A stretch of 58,516 nucleotides of DNA from an uncultured Oscillospiraceae bacterium. GTDB lineage: Bacteria; Bacillota; Clostridia; Oscillospirales; Acutalibacteraceae. Positions 25,611-32,976 of the stretch are shown in pieces; within the stretch, counting starts at the first letter, position 1; the number at the start of each line of letters is the position of its first letter. The notes beneath the pieces are model-generated. The model saw only the letters and a list, made by a program, of their open reading frames with translations. It was not told where the DNA came from and made no database searches. The stretch is from assembly GCA_900543305.1 (NCBI GenBank), contig UQQZ01000004.1, positions 1 through 58,516 on the forward strand. Reading direction: 5' to 3'. The translations under genes were made by a program, and so were the position numbers.

Positions 25611-26342
25611 TTACCGAGATAATTCATTGTTAATGCGAAGCTCACGAAGAGGGACAGGCTGCAAAGCAGCAGAAATCTCTTCCAGCTCTTGGAGCCTGTT
25701 CGCCACAAAAAGTTTTTCATAATCTGGGATACGGGTATCTTCCATTACAATTCTAGCCTGCCTCCTGGTCCCAGTTTCTCCGACTTGCAGCCGCACTTGC
25801 TGGTCATTGTGAGATAGCAGGCGTTCCTTTTCGGCTATTGATAGAAGAGGCACTATTCTTTGCAAAAAGTCTGGTTTGTCCCAGAATCTCTCCACAATAA
25901 CAGACTGTGACAGACGGTCTTTTCGCTGCGCAATCCGGTACACAACATCTAAATCGGTTTCACTATCAGCCATGTGACGGAGTATTTTGGGGGAACTGAA
26001 ATCTGCTACATATCCTCTCACAAGCGAAGAAGAATCACTTGCTAACTCTTGATGAACATTATCATCTCCAGCCAGGGCAACCGCAGCCCGAACCATCATG
26101 TTGTCATCTTTGATTAGTCGTTTCCATACATCAATCCCACTGTGCTGGGCTACCAGCATCCTTTTCTTTGGGTCTGAACTTGTAACCCAAGCCTCTCTCA
26201 AAACAGAATAAAATTCTTCTTCCCGAGCCTGACCACCTGCCCATTCAGGAACAACCTCTGGCCATACCCAATCCCCATTGTTCCAGAAAACACGGTTAAA
26301 TTTTTCCCAAACTTCATCATCATAGGGTTTGTCACAGTTCAT
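25611..26342 (-). CDS. HEAT/LRV-like repeat protein
   Basis: 243 aa, soluble. The middle (residues ~60-200) has short helical repeats with D-xx-VR-xxVA-type units (DDNMMVRAAVALAGDDN, SSSLVRGYVADFSSPKIL, HNDQQVRLQVGETGT), as in leucine-rich-variant or HEAT-like repeats. The N-terminus is Trp/acidic-rich. It ends ELSR and lacks the shared EL tail, although neighbours on both sides carry it. It could be a protein-binding scaffold or inhibitor of a host factor; no specific function is visible. Confidence 0.7.
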   Translation of the reverse strand: MNCDKPYDDEVWEKFNRVFWNNGDWVWPEVVPEWAGGQAREEEFYSVLREAWVTSSDPKKRMLVAQHSGIDVWKRLIKDDNMMVRAAVALAGDDNVHQELASDSSSLVRGYVADFSSPKILRHMADSETDLDVVYRIAQRKDRLSQSVIVERFWDKPDFLQRIVPLLSIAEKERLLSHNDQQVRLQVGETGTRRQARIVMEDTRIPDYEKLFVANRLQELEEISAALQPVPLRELRINNELSR

Positions 26343-26354
26343 GATTGCGGCAGC

Positions 26355-27581
26355 TTACAGCTCCATATCCTCCTCTCTGTCCTCAATTTCAACTTGCTCA
26401 CTAGGCTCATAGGCTGAAAGACGTTCCAAAAGTGATCCGGCCTTGGACATCATTTCCTCTGTTCCGCCAAAGGTTTTTATATCCTCCAGCAGATTGTGCA
26501 AGCCCATGGTGTCGCCTTGGCGGATATTCTCAGCAACATAACGGGCCATATCATCTCTAGCCCCGGCAGGAACACTTTCTGAATTGTACTCCAACGCCAG
26601 GTCGTGAATTGCGCCTCCCAGGTCTATCAGCTCTTCCTCTTTGATCTCCTCCCGGACAGCTTCCAGTTGTCCTCTCTCTACCACAAAGTCACAGATAGAG
26701 TTCGCGGATTTGATGGCTTGGAAGAGTATGGTGGGGTCTTTTTTGACGCCTTCTGCCCAGCTTTGAACATAGGCTCTGTTGTTTTCTGATATGGACTCCG
26801 GCACTTTGGCACCTGTTTCAGACAGCAAAAAAGCTCCGGCGATTTCAGCACGGAGCTCTTCAATAGCGTATTCTTCTTTTGTTGGCTTAACCTCCAATCC
26901 TCGATTCAGCCTCTTGGCCACTCCTGTGGAATGGGCACATTCGTGGTACAGCGTATCATAATAGGCAATTTCGCTTACAAAATCCCCTTTGGGCGGCATG
27001 GTAATACTGTCAGTTGTAGGAGAGTAATATGCACTTCCTCCTTCTTGCAGCGTGATTGACTCAGCCTCCATGTAGCGCTGCGAAAAGCGACTCAGCAGTT
27101 CGTTTTGAAAAACTGGGGAAATGTGGTGAGCTGACGCCAGTTCTGGGATACCATCGATCTGACTGCCGTTAAAGACCGTGTACACATGGCTGCACGGCTT
27201 TAGCGATTTCTCTTTCTCTGGATTCTTTTCTATCAAGCGAGAGGCTTCTACCAAAGAGAGCTTCTTTTTCTCCTCTACATCGTAGACGCACCAAAACTCA
27301 ATGTGGCACCCTTTTGACCCCTTTTTGACCTGCCATCCCTTTTCCTGGGCTTGTTTATAGGTACACCATCGGGGGTCTGGGTACTGCTTTTCCATGGAAA
27401 CAAGCCATAGTATAGCTGCGTTTATGCCTCGATACCGAGTCCCCGTAATGGGGTTGAGATGCTTACCAAAACCTGGGATCTTCTCTATCCAGGGCTGATT
27501 CCAAGGCAGTTTCTCGGCATCCAAGGACTTTGTAAACAACTTTGTTAGCGCTTCCCTAGCCTTGTTGATCTTCCCAGTCAT
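26355..27581 (-). CDS. ardC: ArdC-family ssDNA-binding zincin, EEDMEL tail
   Basis: 408 aa. N-terminal ArdC domain (NPITGTRYRGINAAIL, WCTYKQAQEKGWQVKKGSKG) followed by a zincin with HECAH (~211-215) and the third-ligand helix EELRAEIAGAFLL. ArdC proteins protect incoming ssDNA from restriction, and ArdC of pSa is reported to be carried into recipients. The C-terminal extension ends EDREEDMEL, near-identical at DNA level to the end of the Fic gene 15 kb away. The start overlaps the small upstream ORF by 26 nt. Confidence 0.92.
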   Translation of the reverse strand: MTGKINKAREALTKLFTKSLDAEKLPWNQPWIEKIPGFGKHLNPITGTRYRGINAAILWLVSMEKQYPDPRWCTYKQAQEKGWQVKKGSKGCHIEFWCVYDVEEKKKLSLVEASRLIEKNPEKEKSLKPCSHVYTVFNGSQIDGIPELASAHHISPVFQNELLSRFSQRYMEAESITLQEGGSAYYSPTTDSITMPPKGDFVSEIAYYDTLYHECAHSTGVAKRLNRGLEVKPTKEEYAIEELRAEIAGAFLLSETGAKVPESISENNRAYVQSWAEGVKKDPTILFQAIKSANSICDFVVERGQLEAVREEIKEEELIDLGGAIHDLALEYNSESVPAGARDDMARYVAENIRQGDTMGLHNLLEDIKTFGGTEEMMSKAGSLLERLSAYEPSEQVEIEDREEDMEL

Positions 27582-27711
27582 AGACGATCACCTCCTCCGG
27601 CGGTTCCTGATACATGGCCTCGTCTATCACGTCCACAGCGTTTTTCTCCAGAAAGTCCTTCAGCAAATTTGGTTCATTTCGCTTCTCCTCAAACCGGAAC
27701 TGGTTCCGCAT
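27556..27711 (-). CDS. 51-aa ORF starting in a dispersed palindrome
   Basis: ATG at 27711 with AGGAGG 9 nt upstream; begins MRNQFRFEEKRNEPNLL, middle NAVDVIDEAMYQEPPEE, ends VIVYDWEDQQG, acidic. Its 3' end overlaps the ArdC-like start and contains the GGAGG used by that gene. It fills an otherwise empty interval, so it is likely real and coupled to the ArdC-like gene. The first residues RNQFRF are palindrome-encoded, as at the C-terminus of RepA. No family recognised. Confidence 0.65.
   Translation of the reverse strand: MRNQFRFEEKRNEPNLLKDFLEKNAVDVIDEAMYQEPPEEVIVYDWEDQQG
27691..27708. repeat. dispersed palindrome, copy 5 (inverted centre)
   Basis: AAACCGGAACTGGTTCCG: central TG instead of CA, so it is in the opposite orientation. 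The last core base differs. It overlaps the first codons of the 51-aa ORF. Confidence 0.85.
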
Positions 27712-27743
27712 TTACGGCCACCTCCTTTTTCATTGGGGATTGA

Positions 27744-29078
27744 TTAAAGCTCCAGGTCATCTTCCTGATCCAGCTCAGGGGAGTCCTCTCCCACTGCATC
27801 GTATTCCTCGGAAGGAAAACACACTAACCTTCCTCCTAGATTGATAAACACTTCTGGGGTTTGAAACTGCTCTTCGTACTTACTAAACTGTTCCGGGGTC
27901 AAGGAAGTGAAGTTTTCCTCTCCTAATCCAACAATCAAAAAGGTTCCCGCAACAACGTCATAAATCTGCCCATCCGCATCTCGCAACGCTCGGTTATAGG
28001 GCAATCCTTCGAGCTTTCCTTCTTCGTTGCACACCAATGCAACGTGATCCTCATACGGATAAACTGCTTCAATCGACCCTCCCACGGCAGCCTGAAGGGA
28101 GCGCAGACCTGGGTCTATGTCCTTCCTATATGGCTTTCGCCCAGGCTCTACCACCAGGACAGTCATCTTTTCCGGCTGGGTATTTTCTTGCGATATTCCG
28201 CTGGAAATGGCGAAAGCACGGGTGCCGTTGGTCATAATGAGATAGCGTCCATCCTCGGATTGATGATGGTATCCGTAACCGGCTGCCTCCATATCTTCTC
28301 GGCTCATGTCCGTTTCATGGAACGTCCCACGGGGAGTCCGCACAGTTTTACCGGTTTCTCGTGCTTCTGGATTCCGGTCACGCTCCTGCTCCATTCTTCT
28401 TGCAAGTGTTTCTTCCGCCCGTTTTCGAGCATCCTCCGGCAGAGGCAGCGTGTACAATGTCGATTTGGTGGAAAAGCCCACATTGTCAAAAACAAAGTCT
28501 ACGTCCGATTCCTTCACAGCTCCAGCTGTGAAATACTGTGACCGTGAAGGTGTATCCCTTACTTTCCCATTAGAAATCTCATGGTAAAGTGTGGTTTCGA
28601 TGTGGGCAAGGATTTTTTCACCCACCGCCAACGTCACATAGTACCAGCCAAGATAATTGTCCCCATCTTTTTTGAACTCCACATTGAGTACCTTGTATGG
28701 CTTCAACCCCTTTTGGGCCGCAATTTCATTATCCTTGGCCTCCCGTTGCAGCAGCATGGGCAGTGCAGCTTCCTTGGTTGCTTCAACGATCTCCGGGTTA
28801 TTCCACTTCAAGGTATTGCTGACACATTCCGTCCTCGCTTTGATGGTTTTTGTCTTGGGAGTCAGGTCGTTCCCGATAAAGTAGGAAACACCATTGTCAA
28901 ACTGGATGGTCATATCGCTGGTGCCACGCCATTTACCGGTGCAGGGGGATGTGTGTATGACACCAGTCTTGGCTCCAAACGTCTTAGCAATGACGTCGAT
29001 TTTCTCTTGTAAAGACAATCCCTCATAGTGCTTGTAGATCTCTTCAGCTTGTTCCTGTAATGGCCGGTGATCCTTCAT
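27744..29078 (-). CDS. polyvalent-type protein with DUF3846 domain, DDLEL tail
   Basis: 444 aa, soluble. Residues ~1-215 form a domain I do not recognise (EKIDVIAKTFGAKTGVIHTSP, YYVTLAVGEKILAHIETTLYHEISNG). A charged linker follows, then a DUF3846-like domain (~308-400: MTVLVVEPGRKPYRKDID, GGSIEAVYPYEDHVALVCNEEGK, DGQIYDVVAGTFLIVGL). It ends ELDQEDDLEL. Its stop overlaps nothing but its start overlaps the upstream gene by 4 nt. DUF3846 occurs in large proteins of phages and conjugative elements thought to be delivered with DNA. A role in the recipient is inferred. Confidence 0.8.
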   Translation of the reverse strand: MKDHRPLQEQAEEIYKHYEGLSLQEKIDVIAKTFGAKTGVIHTSPCTGKWRGTSDMTIQFDNGVSYFIGNDLTPKTKTIKARTECVSNTLKWNNPEIVEATKEAALPMLLQREAKDNEIAAQKGLKPYKVLNVEFKKDGDNYLGWYYVTLAVGEKILAHIETTLYHEISNGKVRDTPSRSQYFTAGAVKESDVDFVFDNVGFSTKSTLYTLPLPEDARKRAEETLARRMEQERDRNPEARETGKTVRTPRGTFHETDMSREDMEAAGYGYHHQSEDGRYLIMTNGTRAFAISSGISQENTQPEKMTVLVVEPGRKPYRKDIDPGLRSLQAAVGGSIEAVYPYEDHVALVCNEEGKLEGLPYNRALRDADGQIYDVVAGTFLIVGLGEENFTSLTPEQFSKYEEQFQTPEVFINLGGRLVCFPSEEYDAVGEDSPELDQEDDLEL

Positions 29079-30760
29079 AGTTCTTCCAGCTCCTCTTCTT
29101 CACGCTCCTGGATCTTGATTTCCTGTCCTAAAAACTCTGGAACCTCCCGGAAACCAACCAGGTCACAGTAATAGGCGGTATCCTCTCTGGCCTCATGAAT
29201 AACCACAACATCGGAGATAGAAAGGGACCTGCCTCGGTAATCGTCCGGTTTCATTACGTTGAACTCCATGTAGATCTCTTCCAGGTTTTGCTCCTCTGAG
29301 AGAGGTGCCATATACACCTTTTCATAGTGCTCTGGAGTTACCTTCAATCCTTTTTCTTGTAAGGCTTCATAGGGCTGAAACAAGTATTCGTCCGTTTCCT
29401 GTCCCAACTTCAGCTGGTAAATGGTAAAGGAACTACATTCTGGCGGGATGTCATATCCCGTGCCATCTCCAGCTACCTTCTCCCGTTCCTTTATCACCTT
29501 ATAGGGTGTTTCTTCGCCCCTTTCCGTGTCTGGTTCCGCAATAACAACCGGGATATTCCTTTCCACCAGCTTTTTCAGGACATATTGCCACCCTAAATTG
29601 CTGCCAGCTACTTGTGTCTTTCCCATTCCAGGAATGTCCACATCCAGGAGTTTGGAGTGCAAAGCCGGTGCAACGGTCCGGGCATCTTCCCCGTAAAAGA
29701 GCATATACTCGCCCACTCGTACACCGGCCACCTTCCTCGGATGTTCAGCCTTGAGCTCCTGGTAGGCGGCCACATTCGGGCAGAAATGTCCATCTTCATA
29801 GTAGTCTTGACTCTGGTCCACGGCAGCTTGATCCAACTCATCCAGGTAGATGCCGCACGATGTCAGCTCATCTTCCGAAACATGAGTTAGTTCGTCATAG
29901 TCCAGGTGGCTTAACGCTTCCTGAATCATCCCCTCCAAGCCGGGAAACTGCTTTCCGTCAAGGTATTTCCCGTTTACATATCTCTCTATGCGGAAATTCA
30001 CTAAATCGGCGTTCACTTGAAGGGGAATCTTCTTTTCCGTGATGACGGTTGAAACTAAAGGAACCTTACTCAAATCATTGAAATTACCCGCATCCTCATA
30101 CTTTTCTATACGAAAACGGCCAATCAATGTTTCTGCTCGTCCCAAAGATTGGTTTGTTCGGTCCGCAGTTTCCTGGATGATTTCCCAGGTATGCTCCATT
30201 GTCATGGGGTCCGAGCGTTCATACTCTTTTCGCAGATATGCTAACGTATGCGGCACAGACAGCAGCGCATTGACCTGAGAATCACACAATTTGTGCTCCC
30301 CGTCCTCCACCGAAGCAAGAATTTCCTCTCGAATGGAGTAATCGTAGCTGTAATCTAAGATCACATTGGGCGGCTGCTTCATAAGCCAATCTTTATATTG
30401 ACTTTGTTCCTCGCTAATTTTGTCATACAAGTCTTGCATCAGATTCTTGTGTTCCTCGAAAAACACGGCAAGGCTATTGCTCCCTCTTCTGTAATGATGT
30501 CTTACGCCGACCGTCAGCTCGTCTACGGTCATGTCCTCTGTAACTTGCCCGGAGTAGTAGGAATTGAGAGCTACGGCATGAGCGTCTTTTTGCAGGATCT
30601 CCGTCAAAGCAACACGATCATCTTTCGTAAGGAGGCCATCATCATCCAGGTAAACGCTCTGGCCATCCCAGGAGGTTCCCTCCCGCCAGAACACCACCCA
30701 GGCAATTCCGCCTCGTAATTCCTCTTGATAATCTCTTACAACGTCACGCAGAGCTGCCAT
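29075..30760 (-). CDS. polyvalent-type protein: DUF3849-like, MutS-I-like and YodL domains, EEL tail
   Basis: 561 aa. The N-terminal half (DYSYDYSIREEILASVEDG, ALLSVPHTLAYLRKEYERSD) resembles DUF3849-type modules. Residues ~325-410 resemble the MutS mismatch-recognition domain I (VRVGEYMLFYGEDARTVA, LEKxVERNIPVVIAEPD-like end). Residues ~445-545 match YodL (FTIYQLKLGQETDEYLFQP, LEEIYMEFNVMKPDDYRG, SLSISDVVVIHE). It ends REEEELEEL. Such domain strings typify polyvalent proteins of conjugative elements. The start follows a terminator, so it probably heads the leading-region operon. Exact domain limits are approximate. Confidence 0.78.
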   Translation of the reverse strand: MAALRDVVRDYQEELRGGIAWVVFWREGTSWDGQSVYLDDDGLLTKDDRVALTEILQKDAHAVALNSYYSGQVTEDMTVDELTVGVRHHYRRGSNSLAVFFEEHKNLMQDLYDKISEEQSQYKDWLMKQPPNVILDYSYDYSIREEILASVEDGEHKLCDSQVNALLSVPHTLAYLRKEYERSDPMTMEHTWEIIQETADRTNQSLGRAETLIGRFRIEKYEDAGNFNDLSKVPLVSTVITEKKIPLQVNADLVNFRIERYVNGKYLDGKQFPGLEGMIQEALSHLDYDELTHVSEDELTSCGIYLDELDQAAVDQSQDYYEDGHFCPNVAAYQELKAEHPRKVAGVRVGEYMLFYGEDARTVAPALHSKLLDVDIPGMGKTQVAGSNLGWQYVLKKLVERNIPVVIAEPDTERGEETPYKVIKEREKVAGDGTGYDIPPECSSFTIYQLKLGQETDEYLFQPYEALQEKGLKVTPEHYEKVYMAPLSEEQNLEEIYMEFNVMKPDDYRGRSLSISDVVVIHEAREDTAYYCDLVGFREVPEFLGQEIKIQEREEEELEEL

Positions 30761-30798
30761 TGCTTTCCCTCCTTACTTGCCATTGCAATTCTTTTGAT

Positions 30799-30831
30799 GA
30801 AAAAAGAGCGCCCTCTTTTCAGAGGGCGCTC
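30799..30831 (-). terminator. terminator of PIN/antitoxin operon
   Basis: GAGCGCCCTCT-gaaa-AGAGGGCGCTC stem followed by TTTTTT on the minus strand, 35 nt after the toxin stop. Confidence 0.92.
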
Positions 30832-30865
30832 CTTATGACTCGTCAATAATTTGAACAGCTTTCAT

Positions 30866-31258
30866 TTACTTTCCCTGATAGAACTCCAGGAATTCTGCGG
30901 CTCCAACAACACATGGATCTTGAGGGAAGTGTTTCCTGTTTCCAGTAATCAAAATTGCGCCGCATTGCTTTGCGACTTCATAAAACTTTTTGTCCGCCTC
31001 ATCCAAAAACTCTTCATCCAATGGCTCCGCCACCACGGAGAAACCATAATCCTCAAACCATCCCAACAGGGTATCAATCTCTGGTTTGGAAAATCCGAAT
31101 TTTGGACGTTCCAATACAGCCCGGTATTCCCTCAAAATACGGAAATCAACACACGGAACGATTTTCCCGTTCAATACCAGACTTAATATTTTCGCAGGCG
31201 TACCGTTCCTAGACCACAGCGCAGAAACCAAAATATTGGTATCAATAACTACCAACAT
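30866..31258 (-). CDS. PIN-domain toxin (VapC-like, COG1569 type)
   Basis: 130 aa. PIN RNase with acidic residues in VIDTNILVSAL (Asp6), EYRAVLERP (Glu), DEADKKFYEVA and LITGNRKHF, so the metal-binding set appears complete. The ribosome site lies in the antitoxin's last codons, and the two genes are 5 nt apart. It is predicted to cleave RNA when the antitoxin is lost, stabilising the element alongside ParAB. Confidence 0.92.
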   Translation of the reverse strand: MLVVIDTNILVSALWSRNGTPAKILSLVLNGKIVPCVDFRILREYRAVLERPKFGFSKPEIDTLLGWFEDYGFSVVAEPLDEEFLDEADKKFYEVAKQCGAILITGNRKHFPQDPCVVGAAEFLEFYQGK

Positions 31259-31263
31259 ACACC

Positions 31264-31539
31264 TTATTCCTCCAGTCGTGCAGCTGCGATCTCAGCCTCA
31301 ATTTCTTCATCGCTAAGATAGCCTTTTTCTGCGGCTTTCGTGCGCATTGAGTTAAAAGCCATCATGGCTCTCGCCTGACGCACGGCCTTTAAGGTATCTT
31401 CCAGATCTCCATCACCAATGTCTACCAGGAGGGCAGAAGGCTTGCCATTGTTGGTAATCACTACTTCTCCGTCCTTCTCAAGATTTTCCCAGATCGCCTT
31501 TTGAGTGGTTCTCAAATCACGAACAGAATAGAAATTCAT
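31264..31539 (-). CDS. Phd/YefM-like antitoxin
   Basis: 91 aa from ATG 31539 (MNFYSVRDLRTTQKAIW; AAGGAG 9 nt upstream). It has the Phd fold signature NLEKDGEVVITNNGKPSALLVDI and a C-terminal helical acidic region that would wrap the PIN toxin. A longer reading to 31623 would start inside the -35 element and is rejected. It probably represses its promoter through the small palindrome between -35 and -10. Confidence 0.9.
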   Translation of the reverse strand: MNFYSVRDLRTTQKAIWENLEKDGEVVITNNGKPSALLVDIGDGDLEDTLKAVRQARAMMAFNSMRTKAAEKGYLSDEEIEAEIAAARLEE

Positions 31540-31594
31540 ACAAACACACTCCTTATAATTCGACTTCAATTTCAACGCCAGCCTCCCTGCCTTC

Positions 31595-31623
31595 ATTATA
31601 TGATATTGTATCACGATTGTCAA
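31595..31623 (-). promoter_or_regulatory. consensus promoter of the PIN toxin-antitoxin operon
   Basis: TTGACA, 17-nt spacer, TATAAT on the minus strand: a full match to the sigma-A consensus. Confidence 0.93.
31601..31613. promoter_or_regulatory. possible antitoxin operator
   Basis: TGATA-nnn-TATCA palindrome placed entirely inside the promoter spacer, next to the -10 box. Binding by the Phd-like protein would block RNA polymerase. Function inferred from position. Confidence 0.55.
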
Positions 31624-31648
31624 CGATTTATGCTACGCATTTTGCTTA

Positions 31649-31924
31649 TCAGCATTTTTGGAGCTTTTTATGATAGGCGATACTGATTTCTCGTTCGATC
31701 ACTTCTCTGGCTTCTTTCGACAGTGGTGCAAAAGCAAATGTTCTGTGACCATCCCGCCGCTCTTTTTGTGCAACAAACGGAAATCGGATTTTCACATTTC
31801 CCTCTTTCTCGGAAATCAAGATTCCATTCACCGCATAACTTCCAAGGTAGATTGTCGCCACTGCCTTGTAATACCCATCTCCTTTTGTAATGGGCTTAAT
31901 ATCTACGCCTGTTACCTTCACCAC
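31649..31924 (-). CDS. spoVG: SpoVG-family nucleic-acid-binding regulator
   Basis: 91 aa, GTG start with AGGAGG 5 nt upstream. It carries SpoVG features: VTGVDIKPITKGDGYYKAVATIYLG, VNGILISEKEGNVKIRFPF and a C-terminal helix (SKEAREVIEREISIAYHKKL). Chromosomal SpoVG binds DNA/RNA and regulates gene expression. ICE-borne copies are common near partition genes and may control transfer or recipient genes. Confidence 0.9.
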   Translation of the reverse strand: MVKVTGVDIKPITKGDGYYKAVATIYLGSYAVNGILISEKEGNVKIRFPFVAQKERRDGHRTFAFAPLSKEAREVIEREISIAYHKKLQKC

Positions 31925-32016
31925 ATTGTCCTCCTATCTGTGACCACTTATGGCGTTTTTACTCCAGCAACTTTGTTGAAACAGGAATTATCCTCCTATT
32001 TCACCTGATTCCAGTG

Positions 32017-32976
32017 TTATAGCTTACTTTTAACAAACAGGCCAATGGGACAAATATCACGGTACTCAGGATTCGATATATACCAACATTCCGGCCCTTC
32101 TGTTTCCCATCGGACTTCTAATGTAATATCATGCCACTTACCATCCGGCAACCAGGCACTAAAAGAGTCCCCACAATTTATGCCCCACCCGTCACAAATC
32201 AATCTTGGGTGGGGGTCATCATCGTTTGGATCAGGGAGCCGGATCTGAGTGATTTTGTCCCTACTCCAGGATTTTGAGGAGCTTCTTTTCTTAGTCGTTG
32301 CCCGCTGCTTCTCAGAACCGGAACCAGTTCCGGTTTTTTCTTCTCTTTTCTGTTCAGCAGCTCTCTCTACGGCTGTTTCCTTGGCCTCTCCAAACGTCAT
32401 AGTTCCACTAGATACGGCTTTCTTTTCCTCCTGTGTAAGCTGCTCAGCCATAGTGCGGTACGTACGGACCTGTCGGTCGGAAACATTCAGTAACTCTGCC
32501 ACGCCTTTTTGAATCGGGCCGGAAAATTCCCCGTTCTCTTTCATCTTCCGCAGCAGGTCGTTATATTCTTCATAAAGCTCCAGCTTTCGGGATGGGGTAT
32601 AATCCCGGGCACCATTGGCCATGTGAAGCATCAACTGAGCTTTGTTGGGCGACACACCTTCAAACACCTGGCAGGGAATTTTTTCCCAGTGCAAATAGGT
32701 GGTGATGGCACGGAAGCGCCTTTCACCGGAAAACAGCCGATACCGGCCGCCTTCCTTGATTACTCCCAGGGGAGTTAACAGCCCTGCCACGTCAATTTGG
32801 TCTGCCAATTCCCGGATCGTATCGTCTGTGTCCTCGGCAGCATAGCTATTTTTCTCCGCAAAGTCGATTGCGTCTGCATCTACCAGTTCGCTCCAACCAA
32901 TACTGGAGTTCTGATTCAATGTGTCCTGCAAGGTATTCATTCCAGATTGAATGGTTCCAAGGTTCAGTTTTTTCAT
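32017..32976 (-). CDS. parB: ParB-like partition protein with extra C-terminal domain
   Basis: 319 aa. The ParB N-terminal domain has the SGERRFRA box (~84-91) that in relatives binds CTP; an HTH (GPIQKGVAELLNVSDRQVRTYR) follows. After residue ~213 comes a palindrome-encoded KTGTGSG linker, a Ser/Lys/Arg stretch, and an 80-residue Trp/Asp/Pro-rich C-terminal domain (ICDGWGINCGDSFSAWLPDGKW) not typical of ParB. Its start overlaps the parA stop by 4 nt. It presumably binds a centromere on the element, with the dispersed palindromes as candidates. Confidence 0.88.
   Translation of the reverse strand: MKKLNLGTIQSGMNTLQDTLNQNSSIGWSELVDADAIDFAEKNSYAAEDTDDTIRELADQIDVAGLLTPLGVIKEGGRYRLFSGERRFRAITTYLHWEKIPCQVFEGVSPNKAQLMLHMANGARDYTPSRKLELYEEYNDLLRKMKENGEFSGPIQKGVAELLNVSDRQVRTYRTMAEQLTQEEKKAVSSGTMTFGEAKETAVERAAEQKREEKTGTGSGSEKQRATTKKRSSSKSWSRDKITQIRLPDPNDDDPHPRLICDGWGINCGDSFSAWLPDGKWHDITLEVRWETEGPECWYISNPEYRDICPIGLFVKSKL
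32316..32337. repeat. dispersed palindrome, copy 6
   Basis: AA-CCGGAACCAGTTCCGG-TTTT inside parB, at the junction of the core and the C-terminal domain. On the coding strand it reads KTGTGSG. Confidence 0.9.

Noticed and set aside
31925..32016. possible leader peptide before spoVG (AGGAGG near 31990)
   Set aside because: No standard start codon at a proper distance; only a ~16-codon CTG reading.
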